From JANPIX01 sp031425195 (lineage in GTDB: Bacteria; Pseudomonadota; Alphaproteobacteria; Rhodobacterales; Rhodobacteraceae), in NCBI GenBank assembly GCA_031425195.1, contig JANPIX010000021.1, positions 1 to 62,798 on the forward strand: 62,798 nt of DNA. Direction: 5' to 3'. Below, in pieces: positions 1 to 9,233 of the stretch. Position 1 is the first letter of the stretch, and the number at the start of each line of letters is the position of its first letter. The notes under the pieces were generated by a model. That model was not told where the DNA came from, made no database searches, and was given only the letters and a program-made list of their open reading frames with translations. The position numbers were made by a program, and so were the translations under genes.

Positions 1-1
1 C

Positions 2-232
2 CGTCACACGCCGTTCTTCGCGAACTACCGCCCGCAGTTCTACTTCCGCACCACGGACGTGACCGGCACGGTTGAGCTTCCCGAAGGCACCGAAATGGTG
101 ATGCCGGGCGACAACCTGAAGTTCAACGTGGCGCTGATCGCCCCGATCGCGATGGAAGAAAAACTCCGCTTCGCCATCCGCGAAGGCGGCCGCACCGTCG
201 GCGCAGGCGTCGTGTCGAAAATCATCGAGTGA
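2..232 (+). CDS. tuf: Elongation factor Tu, C-terminal part (partial)
   Basis: This is the last 76 codons of EF-Tu, the GTPase that delivers aminoacyl-tRNA to the ribosome; the gene enters from outside the window. The visible part is EF-Tu domain III: a RHTPFF..YRPQFYFRT block, then DVTG, MVMPGDN, and an ending of GRTVGAGVVSKIIE before TGA at 230-232. This wording is essentially invariant among bacterial EF-Tu, so the call is secure. An intrinsic terminator lies at 313-338. The last 33 coding bases plus a little flank recur 53 bp downstream (see repeat). Alphaproteobacteria often carry two tuf copies; which copy this is cannot be told here. Confidence 0.97.
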   Translation, partial: RHTPFFANYRPQFYFRTTDVTGTVELPEGTEMVMPGDNLKFNVALIAPIAMEEKLRFAIREGGRTVGAGVVSKIIE

Positions 233-286
233 TGATTTGCGGCACTCGGGGCGGCGCAGGCGTCGTGTCGACAATCATCGAGTGAT
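199..286 (+). repeat. Direct repeat of the tuf 3' end
   Basis: Bases 199-233, covering the end of tuf and its stop codon, reappear at 252-286 with a single mismatch (219 A versus 272 C). The 18 bp between the copies are unrelated. The second copy is not translated as part of tuf. It looks like a scar of recombination or replication slippage, possibly between two tuf loci. Confidence 0.9.
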
Positions 287-302
287 CGAGAATCGCAATA
301 GA

Positions 303-338
303 TCAAAAAAGGCCCGGACAATCGTCCGGGTCTTTTCT
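303..338 (+). terminator. Intrinsic terminator after tuf (bidirectional shape)
   Basis: The 7-bp stem CCCGGAC/GTCCGGG (313-319 and 324-330) closes a 4-base loop. It is flanked by an A-run upstream (305-310) and TCTTTTCT downstream, so it can serve tuf on the plus strand and def on the minus strand. Confidence 0.85.
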
Positions 339-861
339 AATCCGTTTCCCGCGCGCGTTCGCGTTTCAGCTTTTCCATTCGGCGCGTGATCATCTGCCGC
401 TTCATCGGGCCAAGGTAATCGATGAACAGCTTGCCATCGAGATGGTCGATTTCGTGCTGGGCGCAGGTGGCCCAAAGGCCTGCGAACTGTTCTTCCTGTT
501 CGACGCCGTCAAGGCCTGTCCAGCGCACGCGCACTTCGGCAGGGCGTTCGACGGGGGCATATTCCTCGGGGATCGACAGGCAGCCCTCCTCGTAGGTGGA
601 GATGTCTTCGGACGACCAGGTGATCACCGGGTTGAACAGCACGATGGGCCGGGGCGCAAGCTCGGGGTCCTTGATGCAATCCATGACGAACAGGCGTTTT
701 GTCACGCCGACCTGCGGGGCCGCCAGTCCGACCCCGGGCGCGTCATACATGGTTTCCAGCATGTCACGCGCCAAGATCACAAGATCGGCGGTGATGTCGG
801 TCACCGCTGTGCAAGGCTTCTTGAGCCGGGGGTCGGGATGGATCAGGATGGGGCGGATCAT
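337..861 (-). CDS. def: Peptide deformylase
   Basis: Removes the formyl group from the N-terminal methionine of new proteins; a cytoplasmic metalloenzyme. All three family motifs are present in the 174-residue product: GVGLAAPQ (43-50), EGCLSIP (92-98, metal ligand Cys94) and QHEIDH (135-140, ligands His136 and His140, catalytic Glu137). I chose the ATG at 861 (MIRPILIHPDPRL), which matches the usual family start; 19 extra in-frame codons upstream do not resemble the family. The gene converges on tuf. The fmt partner often found next to def is not adjacent here. Confidence 0.96.
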   Translation of the reverse strand: MIRPILIHPDPRLKKPCTAVTDITADLVILARDMLETMYDAPGVGLAAPQVGVTKRLFVMDCIKDPELAPRPIVLFNPVITWSSEDISTYEEGCLSIPEEYAPVERPAEVRVRWTGLDGVEQEEQFAGLWATCAQHEIDHLDGKLFIDYLGPMKRQMITRRMEKLKRERARETD

Positions 862-1033
862 GCCCCCGATGTAAGGGAAGCGAATTTGCCGCGCAATGGG
901 GGCATGATAGGGGTACATCGCAGCATTGCGACGGACTTTTAGACCGTCTTTACATCGCTTTTCGGAACAGCGTTGGCGTTTCGAAGGTATACGTGGATCA
1001 TCCTTCCGGTTATGCAGATGAAATCAGAACAAT

Positions 1034-1060
1034 TTGACAGGCCACGCCTTTCCCGATAAA
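1034..1060 (+). promoter_or_regulatory. Candidate promoter for the PatB-like gene
   Basis: A perfect -35 hexamer TTGACA (1034-1039) is followed after 15 bp by GATAAA (1055-1060), about 30 bp before the start codon at 1092. The spacer is shorter than the optimal 17 bp, so this is only a candidate. The 230-bp region 862-1091 between the divergent def and patB genes shows no gene. Confidence 0.35.
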
Positions 1061-1091
1061 TCGAACGGAAACCCCCTGCCCCGAGGCCGAG

Positions 1092-2264
1092 ATGAACTTT
1101 GACGAACCTATCCTGCGCAAAGGCACCCATTGCGTGAAGTGGGATCTGATGGAAAAACTTTATGGCGTCCCTGCCGATACGGGCATTGCCATGTGGGTGG
1201 CCGACATGGAATTCCGCCCGCCGGCCTGTGTTCAGCGTGCGCTGCAGGGGATGCTGGACCACGGGGTTTATGGCTATTTCGGGGACGACAGCAAGTATCT
1301 GGACGCGATCCAGTGGTGGATGTCGACGCGGCACAGCTGGGATGTGCCGCGTGAGGCGATCTTTACGACGCATGGCCTTGTGAACGGGACGGCGCTTTGC
1401 ATCGATACCTTCACCAAGCCGGGTGAGGGCATCGTTCTGATGACGCCGGTGTATCATGCCTTTGCGCGCATCATAAAGGATGCGGGGCGGCAGGTCGTGG
1501 AATGCCCGTTGCGGGTTGAGAATGGCCGGGCCGAGATGGATCTTGCCGCCTGGGACGCGCAGATGACAGGCAACGAACGCATGATGATCTTGTGTTCGCC
1601 CCACAATCCCGGGGGCCGGGTCTGGACGACAGATGAATTGCGCGCCGTGGCCGACTTTTGCATCCGCCACGATCTGATCCTGATTTCCGACGAGATTCAT
1701 CATGACATCGTGATGCCGGGTGCCAAACACACGGTCATGCCGCTTGCCGCGCCCGACATTGCGGATCGGCTGATCATGATGACGGCGACGACAAAGACGT
1801 TCAACATCGCGGGCAGTCATATCGGCAATGTCATCATTCCCGATACCCGACTGCGGGCGATGTTTGCGTTGAAGATGGGTGCGCTTGGGATTTCGCCGAA
1901 TTCGTTTGGCATGACCATGGCCACCGCCGCCTATTCGCCCGAGGGGGCCGAATGGGTGGATGCGCTGGTTGCGTATCTGGACGGCAACCGCAAGGTGTTC
2001 GACGCCGGGATGAACGCCATACCGGGCGTCCGGTCGACCCCGCTGGAAGCGACGTATCTGGCGTGGATCGATTTTTCAGGCACCGGGATGCCCGCCGAAG
2101 AATTCATCGCGCGGGTCGAAAAGGGCGCGCAGATCGCGACCAATCACGGGACGTCCTTTGGCACCGGCGGGCAATCCTATCTGCGCTTCAACATTGCCGC
2201 CCCGCGCGCGCAGGTGGCCGAGGCCGTGGCGCGGCTGCAGCAGTCGTTCGCCGACCTGCAGTAG
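1092..2264 (+). CDS. PatB/MalY-type PLP C-S lyase (cystathionine beta-lyase family aminotransferase)
   Basis: A fold-type I PLP enzyme of 390 residues. Members of the PatB/MalY branch mostly perform beta-elimination on cystathionine or cysteine conjugates. Family marks are the MWVADMEF block (34-41), GVYGYF (58-63), SPHNPGG (169-175), SDEIHHD (199-205) and the Schiff-base lysine in TATTKTFNIAG (Lys235). The early VADMEF and YGYF motifs separate it from plain aspartate aminotransferases. It converges on the next gene with only 3 bp between stop codons. The exact substrate is not inferable from sequence. Confidence 0.88.
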   Translation: MNFDEPILRKGTHCVKWDLMEKLYGVPADTGIAMWVADMEFRPPACVQRALQGMLDHGVYGYFGDDSKYLDAIQWWMSTRHSWDVPREAIFTTHGLVNGTALCIDTFTKPGEGIVLMTPVYHAFARIIKDAGRQVVECPLRVENGRAEMDLAAWDAQMTGNERMMILCSPHNPGGRVWTTDELRAVADFCIRHDLILISDEIHHDIVMPGAKHTVMPLAAPDIADRLIMMTATTKTFNIAGSHIGNVIIPDTRLRAMFALKMGALGISPNSFGMTMATAAYSPEGAEWVDALVAYLDGNRKVFDAGMNAIPGVRSTPLEATYLAWIDFSGTGMPAEEFIARVEKGAQIATNHGTSFGTGGQSYLRFNIAAPRAQVAEAVARLQQSFADLQ

Positions 2265-2267
2265 CAG

Positions 2268-2618
2268 TCAGAGTTTTGACAGAAACGCGATCGGCGCGTT
2301 TTCGTCGCGCCAGAAATCAAGGGCTGGGCCATCGCGCACTGCGGTGGCCCGTTTGAAATCGCACATCAGTTCGCCGTTTTCGACCGTCGACGCCACGATC
2401 AGACATTGAAAGATGTGCCGCGTGCCATCGTGAATATCGACAAGCCCGCGCAGATGGGCGGTTCGTGCGGCATCCACGGAAAAACCGTCATGCCAGAACC
2501 GCAGGATCGGGAAAATCTGGCCGCCAAGTTCGACACGCAGCCGGGATTTGCGTTTCAGTTTGCTGATCCGGGCCGCTTCCAGCCCATCGCTCAGTTCTTT
2601 TGGCAGAAACTCAAGCAT
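2268..2618 (-). CDS. Conserved hypothetical protein (116 aa)
   Basis: A small soluble protein starting MLEFLPKEL, with a basic stretch (KLKRKSRLR) and a compact beta-rich C-terminal part. No catalytic motif is recognised; I recall similar proteins only as uncharacterised ones in Rhodobacterales. The ATG at 2618 is preferred over an upstream in-frame ATG because AGGGGG lies at good distance before it. Divergent from cobC across a 206-bp intergenic region in which no cobalamin riboswitch motif was recognised. Confidence 0.7.
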   Translation of the reverse strand: MLEFLPKELSDGLEAARISKLKRKSRLRVELGGQIFPILRFWHDGFSVDAARTAHLRGLVDIHDGTRHIFQCLIVASTVENGELMCDFKRATAVRDGPALDFWRDENAPIAFLSKL

Positions 2619-2824
2619 TCTGGCCCCCTGACCTCGGGTCAATTTTGACTTCAACCCGTGCAAGATCAAGCCATTCGGTAAGGAAAATGTGAAAACGGGG
2701 TATTTATTGCCAAATTTGCGACACTTGGACGGCAGACAGGCCGATTATTGCGATGGCGCGCGCCAAAAACCCGGACTTCACACAACCGATTGCGGAACGA
2801 TGAAGAATCGGGTTTCTGCACGAT

Positions 2825-3808
2825 ATGGCCCGAACATTCCACCAGATGCTTCCCGATCCTGCCCTGCCTGCCGATCATGGCGGCGGGATTGATGCCGCAG
2901 TCCGGCGCTATGGCGGGCCGCGGGAAAACTGGGTCGACCTGTCAACGGGGATCAATCCGCAGCCCTATCCGATCCCTGATCTGCGGGCGGAACAGTGGAC
3001 CCAGTTGCCGGACAGCCGGGCGACAGAGCGGCTGGAACGGGCGGCGCGCCTGTTCTGGCAGGTGCCGGACGATGCCGATGTTCTGGCCGCGTCGGGGGCA
3101 TCGGCGTTGATTGCGCGCATCCCGGAGCTGCGGGCGCCCGGGCGGATCGCCATTCCCGGACCGACCTACAACGAACACGCGCGCGCCTTTCTTGCGGCGG
3201 GGTGGCAGGTTGGCGAAAGTGGCGGCGAAGCGCAGGTCGTCGTGCATCCGAACAACCCTGATGGCCGGATGTGGACGCAGGGCGATGTGCAGGCCGGGCT
3301 GGCGATTATCGATGAAAGCTTTTGCGATGTGATGCCTGATGCCAGTCTGATGGCGCTGGCATCGCGTCCGGGGACGTTGATCCTCAAAAGCTTTGGCAAG
3401 TTCTGGGGGCTGGCCGGGTTGCGGCTGGGGTTCGTGATTGGTGACGGCGATCTGGTGGGACGGTTGCGGCAGAAGATCGGGCCGTGGCCTGTATCCGGCC
3501 CGGCGCTGGAAATCGGGACCGCGGCGCTTCTGGATATCGGGTGGGCGGCACGGACGCGGGCCAGACTGGCCGAGGATTCGGGTCTGCTGGACAGTCTGGC
3601 GCAACGGCATGGGGCCAGACTGGTGGGCGGATGCGATCTGTTCCGCCTGTATGAAGTTGGTTCGGCACGTCACTGGCAGGATCATCTGGCACGGCATCAT
3701 ATCTGGACACGGGTGTTCCCCTATAACCAGCGATGGTTGCGGCTTGGACTGCCCGCGACACCCGACCAATGGACGCGGTTGACGGCGGCCTTGAAGGACA
3801 TGGAATGA
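2825..3808 (+). CDS. cobC: Threonine-phosphate decarboxylase, cobalamin biosynthesis
   Basis: A PLP enzyme (327 aa) of the CobC/CobD(Salmonella) type that makes (R)-1-amino-2-propanol phosphate for the nucleotide loop of vitamin B12. Seen: the HGGGIDAA block (18-25), LSTGINP (39-45), HPNNPDG (141-147), DESFCD (163-168) and the PLP lysine in LKSFGKFWGLAGLR (Lys188). The next gene is cobD, which starts inside its stop codon (ATGA), fixing the pathway. The start is uncertain: ATG 2825 has no strong ribosome site, and ATG 2846 (residue 8) is a plausible alternative. Confidence 0.92.
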   Translation: MARTFHQMLPDPALPADHGGGIDAAVRRYGGPRENWVDLSTGINPQPYPIPDLRAEQWTQLPDSRATERLERAARLFWQVPDDADVLAASGASALIARIPELRAPGRIAIPGPTYNEHARAFLAAGWQVGESGGEAQVVVHPNNPDGRMWTQGDVQAGLAIIDESFCDVMPDASLMALASRPGTLILKSFGKFWGLAGLRLGFVIGDGDLVGRLRQKIGPWPVSGPALEIGTAALLDIGWAARTRARLAEDSGLLDSLAQRHGARLVGGCDLFRLYEVGSARHWQDHLARHHIWTRVFPYNQRWLRLGLPATPDQWTRLTAALKDME

Positions 3809-4719
3809 CGGCACTGATCTTGCTTGCGGCGCTTGTTCTGGATGCCGTTCTGGGAGAGCCGCGCTGGCTTTGGGACAGATACCCGCATCCGGCCATTCTG
3901 ATGGGCCGCGCGATCGACTGGTGTGAACGGCGTTTCAACACCGGGGGCATGCGGCGCGCAAAGGGTGCCGCTGTGATGTTGGCCCTTGGGCTGGGGGGAT
4001 TGCTGTTGGGCTGGGTCATTCACCTTGTTCCCGACGGCGGCGTGATCGAGGTTGTGGTGGCCGCGATCCTGATTGCGCAGCGCAGTCTGGTGGATCATGT
4101 GAAGGCGGTGGCCGATGGGCTGCGCCTGTCGCTGGGCGATGGGCGGCGCATGGTGGCGCGGATCGTGGGACGTGATACCCGGCAGATGCAGCCTGCTGAT
4201 GTGGCGCGTGGAGCGATTGAAAGTGCTGCCGAAAACCTGTCCGACGGCGTGGTCGCCCCGGCGTTCTGGTTTCTGGTGGGGGGGCTTCCCGGTCTGATCC
4301 TTTACAAGATCACCAACACTGCCGACAGCATGATCGGCCATCGCACGGCACGGTTTGAACAGTTCGGATGGGCGGCGGCCCGGTTTGATGACTTGCTGAA
4401 CCTGATCCCGGCCCGTCTGACCGCGGTTTTGATTGCTTTGACGCATGGGCGGGTGGATGCAGCGCAGCCGATCTTGCGCGATGCGCCGATGCACCGTTCG
4501 CCGAATGCGGGCTGGCCCGAGGCGGCGATGGCGGTGGTTCTGAACATCGCCCTGTCAGGCCCGCGCAGTTACGGCGGACAGCAAAACGCATTTCCCTTTG
4601 TCTACCCGGAAGGACGGCGGGATATTGGCCCGGACGAGATTGATGCGAGTGTGCGCGTCTTGTGGCGGGTGTGGGCCGGTCTGATTGTGTTGTGCCTTGC
4701 GGGAATGTGGCTCGCTTGA
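3805..4719 (+). CDS. cobD: Adenosylcobinamide-phosphate synthase (CbiB/CobD)
   Basis: A membrane protein of 304 aa that attaches aminopropanol (phosphate) to adenosylcobyric acid. Diagnostic stretches are DAVLGEPRWLWDRYPHP near the N-terminus, ESAAENLSDGVVAP in the middle, and ADSMIGHR, with several hydrophobic helices. The ATG overlaps the cobC stop by 4 bp, so the two are almost certainly translated together. The name follows the Pseudomonas denitrificans/Rhodobacter usage, where cobD is the CbiB equivalent. Confidence 0.94.
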   Translation: MTALILLAALVLDAVLGEPRWLWDRYPHPAILMGRAIDWCERRFNTGGMRRAKGAAVMLALGLGGLLLGWVIHLVPDGGVIEVVVAAILIAQRSLVDHVKAVADGLRLSLGDGRRMVARIVGRDTRQMQPADVARGAIESAAENLSDGVVAPAFWFLVGGLPGLILYKITNTADSMIGHRTARFEQFGWAAARFDDLLNLIPARLTAVLIALTHGRVDAAQPILRDAPMHRSPNAGWPEAAMAVVLNIALSGPRSYGGQQNAFPFVYPEGRRDIGPDEIDASVRVLWRVWAGLIVLCLAGMWLA

Positions 4720-4777
4720 CGCGGTGCGGCGCGCGGGTGAGAACCGGGGCGACGTTCAACGCAAGGCAAGGGGCACG

Positions 4778-5668
4778 ATGACCACCTGGGGCACCGTTAC
4801 GATGACGAAAAATCCGGTCGAACAGGTGTGGGCCTTTGTGGCGCATTACTTGGGGCTGGGGGCGGAGCGGGTTGATCTGTTCGTCGACAATCCCACCGAC
4901 CCGGCGGTTGCGGCCTTTGCGGGGTTTGACCGGGTTCACGTCACCGTCTGCAACGATGCGTTCTGGGCGGCACTGGGCAAGGGACGCCCTGACCGGCATC
5001 AGGAACGGCAGCGGCGGATCTTGCGCAAAGCCTATCGCGCGACGGCGTTTGACTGGCTTTTGAATGTGGATGTGGATGAATTTCTGATCGCAGGGCGGCC
5101 GATCCCCGAGATTCTGGCGGCCGCGCCGGCGCGTGACCCCGTGGTGCAGGCCGCCCCTTACGAGGCGCTGTACGACCCTGATTTGCCCGACGATATCTTT
5201 ACCGCGCGCCAGTTCCGGGCCGAGATCACCGACAGTGACCTTGCTGTGCAGGTGTTCGGGGAATTAGCCCCGATGTTGACGGCGGGGATGCTGAGCCACA
5301 GGCGGGGCAAGCCGTTCTTTCGCGCCGGGATTGCGGGGCTGATCCCGGAAATTCATCATGCGGAGATTGGCGAGCAATCATCCCTTGACCTGCCGTTTCA
5401 TCCCGACCTTGCGCTGCTGCACTTTCATGCGGACAATCCGGGCGATTGGGTTACGGCGGCACCCTACCGCGCTGCGAAAGGTGCTTACCGGTTTCGCAAG
5501 GCATTGCAGGCGCATCTTCTGTCGCTGGGCGAAGACGGATTGTACACGTTTCACCGGCAGGTGCATCAGATGCCGCCCGATAAGATCGCGCTGTTGCGGG
5601 ACGCGGGCCTGTTGGTGGAAACGGTCCTTGACCTGCGGGCCAAGGTGGCGGCGCTGCGGGGCCGGTGA
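4778..5668 (+). CDS. Glycosyltransferase family 2-like protein
   Basis: A 296-residue soluble protein with a GT-A-like layout: an N-terminal TMTKNPVEQVWAFVAHYLGLGA block (typical of the Glyco_tranf_2_4 group), a VDLFVDNPTDP strand-loop, and the DxD-type metal/nucleotide motif NVDVDEF around 96-102. A His-rich LLHFHADNPGDW stretch lies in the C-terminal half. The ATG at 4778 has AAGGGG 5 bases upstream. It follows cobD by 58 bp, but nothing ties it to cobalamin. Acceptor and donor sugars are unknown. Confidence 0.75.
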   Translation: MTTWGTVTMTKNPVEQVWAFVAHYLGLGAERVDLFVDNPTDPAVAAFAGFDRVHVTVCNDAFWAALGKGRPDRHQERQRRILRKAYRATAFDWLLNVDVDEFLIAGRPIPEILAAAPARDPVVQAAPYEALYDPDLPDDIFTARQFRAEITDSDLAVQVFGELAPMLTAGMLSHRRGKPFFRAGIAGLIPEIHHAEIGEQSSLDLPFHPDLALLHFHADNPGDWVTAAPYRAAKGAYRFRKALQAHLLSLGEDGLYTFHRQVHQMPPDKIALLRDAGLLVETVLDLRAKVAALRGR

Positions 5669-5672
5669 TTGG

Positions 5673-8600
5673 TCAGGCGACCAGCGTTTCGGCGCGTTTC
5701 AGATCGACGCTGACCAACTGGCTGACGCCCTGTTCGGCCATGGTGACCCCGAACAACCTGTCCATCCGGGCCATCGTGACGGCGTGATGGGTGATGACCA
5801 GAAAACGGGTGTCGGTGCGGCGTGTCATTTCATCCAGCAGATCGCAGAACCGCGTGACGTTCGCATCGTCAAGCGGGGCGTCCACCTCGTCCAGCACACA
5901 GATCGGGGCGGGGTTGGCAAGGAACACGGCGAAGATCAGGGCCAGCGCCGTCAGCGTCTGTTCGCCGCCTGACAAAAGGCTGAGCGTCGACAGCTTTTTG
6001 CCGGGGGGCTGGCACATGATTTCAAGCCCAGCTTCCAGGGGATCATCGCTTTCCACCAGAACAAGGCGGGCCTCGCCACCGCCGAACAGATGGGTGAACA
6101 GTGTGGCAAAGTTGGCGTTGACCTGTTCGAAGGCCGTCAGCAGACGTTCGCGCCCTTCGCGGTTCAACCCGGCGATGCCGGCACGAAGTTTGCGGATCGC
6201 ATCCTCCAGATCCTGCTTTTCCTGTTTCAGCGTGTCATGTTCGGTCTGCACGGTGATCGCGTCTTCCTCGGCGCGCAGGTTGACCGCGCCGAGCGATTCG
6301 CGCTGACGTTTCAGGCGGTTGACTTCGATATCGAGCGCATCGGTGGCCGGGAGCGCGGCGGGGTCAGTGGCAAGCTGGTCCAGCAGGGTCGCAGGGTCGC
6401 AGCCTGCTTCGTCCAAGATGCGCTGCGTTGCGGCCTGTGCGAGGTCGCGGGCGGCATCAAGCCGGGCTTCGGCGCGGGCGCGTTCTTCGCGCGCCTCGCT
6501 CGCCAGACGCTCGGCGTCACGTTCGGCGATCTGGGCTGTGCGCTGTGCCTGTTCGGCCACGGCCAGCGCGTCGGCGGCAGCCTGGCCACGGGTTTCGGCG
6601 TCAGCAATCGCCTCGGCCAGTTTGGCGCGACTGGCGGCGATGTCATCTGGTGCAGTCGCCGCTTGGGCGAGAGTCTGTTCACCTTCGGCCTTGCGCACCA
6701 TCAATTCCGAAATGCGCTTTTCCGCCGTGTCCAGACGGTGCCGCCAGCCGGAAAGTTCGGTTGTTACTTCCTGTTTGCGCCGCAGCCGCGCCTCGCCTTC
6801 ACGGCGCAATTCGTCTTGCGCGGAACGGCGGGTGATCATCGTGATGCGGGCGGCTTCGACCACGGTCTTTTCCGCCTCGGCAGCCGCGCGCGAGGCGGCA
6901 AGATCGGGCAGATCGCGCACCCCTGCCTCGGCCTCGGCCAGACGGGTGCGGGCTTGCAGCGCCTCGTCCCGGAAACGGGTGACGGCAAGATTGGCTGCGT
7001 CAAGCTTGCCTGCCGCGATGGATTGATCAGCCTCGGCCCGGGCGGCGGCGCGGCTGACTTCGGTCACGCGGGCATCGGCAAGACGGCGGGCGTCGCGCGC
7101 CTGCGCATCTGTGCGGGTCAGATCGGCAAGGCGGGCGTGGAGGAGTTCGTGGGCCTGACGCGCGCCCTCGGCACGCGCGGCGACCTCTTCGAGATCACGC
7201 TTCAACTGCACAAGGCGGTTCAACTGGCGCAACCTTTGGGCAGCCGCCGAAGATGCATCTTCGGCGCGGGTGGCAAAACCGTCCCAGCGCCACAGGTCGC
7301 CTTCGACGCTCACCAACCGCTGGCCGGGCAGCAATCCAGGTTGCAAGGCCGCCCCCTGATCGCGGGGGACTAGCCCGATCTGTGACATCCGGCGGTGCAG
7401 GGCCGCGGGCACGGTGACATGGGCAGACAAGGGCGTGGCCCCGGCGGGGAGCGGCTGTTCTGCGTCATAGGGTGCGAGTGACGCCCAACCGGAGCCGCCC
7501 TTGCCTGTGGTTTCCGGGGTGCGGAGGTCGTCCGCCAGGGCGGCCCCCAGCGCCGCCTCGAACCCGGGAACGACCTGCACCTTGTCGATCACCTGACTGC
7601 CCGCCTGCGCCTCGCGGTCTACCAGACGCGCGAGGGCCGTGACTTCGGCGCGCAGGGCGTTTGCTTCGCCTTCGGCGGATGACCGGGCGGCGCGGGCGTC
7701 GGCTTCGCGGGATTGGGCGTCGGCGCGAGCGGTTTCGGTTTCGGCCAGCCGGGCATCGGCGGCGGCGGCTGCCGCAACGGCATCGTCGCGGGCCGCTTCG
7801 GACTGGGCAAAGGCGAGTGCGGCCGCGTCTTGTGCGGCGCGGGCGGTGGCGACGGCGGCGTGGGCGCGGGCCTCTTCACTGTCGGCACGTTGGACGGCGG
7901 TGCCCACTTCGGCCAGCAGGCGTTGTGCGGACTGATGGCGCGCGGCAAGGCGGGCCATGTCCTCTGTCCGCTGTGACAAGGCGGCTTCGTTGGCGGACAG
8001 GGCAGATGCGGCGAGACGGGCCGCTTCCGATGCGGCGGAAAGGCGATCTTCGTGGCCGTCGTGCGCCTTCAAAAGCTGGGTCTGTTCCCATTCCAGCCGG
8101 GCGATGGTTTCACCGGCATCGCGGTTCAGACCGGTTTCGCGGTCGATGTCGCGGGCGAATTGCGCGATGCGGGCGGTCAGGTCACTGATCGTGGCGCGGG
8201 CGCGTGCCTCATCCGCGACAAGGGCATCGCGCTGCAGCAGAAGGCGGGTATGGACGGCCCCGGCAATCGCCTCTTCCTCGCGCAGGGCGGGAAGTTCGGC
8301 GTCGCGCGCCGTTCGGGCGGTTGTCGCCGCGCGGGCCGCAGCCTCGGCCTGACTGGCCGCAATCAGGCGGGCGCGCAGCGCGGTATCAGCCTCGGCCTGC
8401 GCAAGATCCGCCTCGCGCCAGCGGGCAAACAGAAGCATCCCTTCGGCGCGGCGCAGTTCTTCGCCAATCTCGCGGTAACGGGCGGCCTGCCGAGCCTGCC
8501 GGGACAGGGTGGCGATCTGGGCGGACAAACCTTCCAACACATCGTCAAGGCGGAGGAGATTCTGTTCCGTGGCCGTCAGGCGCAGTTCCGCCTCGTGGCG

Positions 8601-9128
8601 GCGTTGGTACAGGCCGCTGATGCCTGCCGCCTCTTCCAGGATGCGGCGGCGGGCCTTGGGGCGGGCGTTGATCAGCTCGCTGATCTGGCCCTGCCGAACA
8701 AGGGCCGGGGAATGCGCGCCGGTTGAGGCATCGGCAAACAGCATCTGCACATCGCGCGCGCGGACATCACGCGTGTTGACCTTGTAGGCAGAGCCTGCAT
8801 CGCGGGTGATCCGGCGCACGATTTCGATCTGATCCGCCTCGTTGAAGCCGGACGGGGCGAGTCTGTCGGCGTTGTCGAGAACAAGTGCAACCTCGGCAAA
8901 GTTGCGGGCGGGGCGGCTGGACGCGCCGGCAAATATCACGTCTTCCATCCCGTCGCCACGCATGGCGCTGGCGCGGTTTTCGCCCATCACCCAGCGCAGC
9001 GCCTCCAGCAGATTGGATTTGCCGCAACCATTCGGGCCGACAACGCCGGTCAGACCCTGATGAATGATCAGGTCGGTTGGATCGACAAAGCTTTTGAAGC
9101 CATTGAGGCGCAGGCGGGTGAATCGCAC
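5673..9128 (-). CDS. smc: Chromosome segregation/condensin ATPase SMC
   Basis: The 1151-residue SMC condensin subunit, which organises and segregates the chromosome. The N-terminal ATPase lobe has Walker A GPNGCGKSN (31-39). This is followed by a long Ala/Arg/Glu-rich coiled coil, a hinge roughly 500-640, a second coiled coil, and the C-terminal lobe with signature LSGGEQ (starting at 1052) and Walker B VLDEVDAP (about 1078-1085). Length is normal. It converges on the glycosyltransferase gene with 4 bp between stops. scpA/scpB partners are not in the window. Confidence 0.97.
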   Translation of the reverse strand: MRFTRLRLNGFKSFVDPTDLIIHQGLTGVVGPNGCGKSNLLEALRWVMGENRASAMRGDGMEDVIFAGASSRPARNFAEVALVLDNADRLAPSGFNEADQIEIVRRITRDAGSAYKVNTRDVRARDVQMLFADASTGAHSPALVRQGQISELINARPKARRRILEEAAGISGLYQRRHEAELRLTATEQNLLRLDDVLEGLSAQIATLSRQARQAARYREIGEELRRAEGMLLFARWREADLAQAEADTALRARLIAASQAEAAARAATTARTARDAELPALREEEAIAGAVHTRLLLQRDALVADEARARATISDLTARIAQFARDIDRETGLNRDAGETIARLEWEQTQLLKAHDGHEDRLSAASEAARLAASALSANEAALSQRTEDMARLAARHQSAQRLLAEVGTAVQRADSEEARAHAAVATARAAQDAAALAFAQSEAARDDAVAAAAAADARLAETETARADAQSREADARAARSSAEGEANALRAEVTALARLVDREAQAGSQVIDKVQVVPGFEAALGAALADDLRTPETTGKGGSGWASLAPYDAEQPLPAGATPLSAHVTVPAALHRRMSQIGLVPRDQGAALQPGLLPGQRLVSVEGDLWRWDGFATRAEDASSAAAQRLRQLNRLVQLKRDLEEVAARAEGARQAHELLHARLADLTRTDAQARDARRLADARVTEVSRAAARAEADQSIAAGKLDAANLAVTRFRDEALQARTRLAEAEAGVRDLPDLAASRAAAEAEKTVVEAARITMITRRSAQDELRREGEARLRRKQEVTTELSGWRHRLDTAEKRISELMVRKAEGEQTLAQAATAPDDIAASRAKLAEAIADAETRGQAAADALAVAEQAQRTAQIAERDAERLASEAREERARAEARLDAARDLAQAATQRILDEAGCDPATLLDQLATDPAALPATDALDIEVNRLKRQRESLGAVNLRAEEDAITVQTEHDTLKQEKQDLEDAIRKLRAGIAGLNREGRERLLTAFEQVNANFATLFTHLFGGGEARLVLVESDDPLEAGLEIMCQPPGKKLSTLSLLSGGEQTLTALALIFAVFLANPAPICVLDEVDAPLDDANVTRFCDLLDEMTRRTDTRFLVITHHAVTMARMDRLFGVTMAEQGVSQLVSVDLKRAETLVA

Positions 9129-9224
9129 CGATGTTGTCCCGTGATTCCGGTTCAGCCTGTATCGTCGGGTGCGCAGTGCCCCCTGTCAACCAGAGTTACC
9201 CTGCATATGGCGGTATGACGCCGC

Positions 9225-9233
9225 TTATCCACA
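9225..9233 (+). promoter_or_regulatory. DnaA-box-like 9-mer upstream of smc
   Basis: A perfect TTATCCACA lies in the 211-bp intergenic region (9129-9339) between divergent smc and the acetyltransferase gene. It is a single copy, and one chance match in a window of this size is not surprising. Nothing else was recognised in this intergenic stretch. Confidence 0.35.

Noticed and set aside
2619..2824. Cobalamin riboswitch before cobC
   Set aside because: None of the expected conserved B12-box elements could be recognised in this 206-bp region.
6090..7373. Long open frame on the plus strand opposite smc (over 400 codons)
   Set aside because: A shadow of GC-rich, Ala/Arg-rich coiled-coil coding; no recognisable protein and no ribosome site. 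smc on the other strand is certain.
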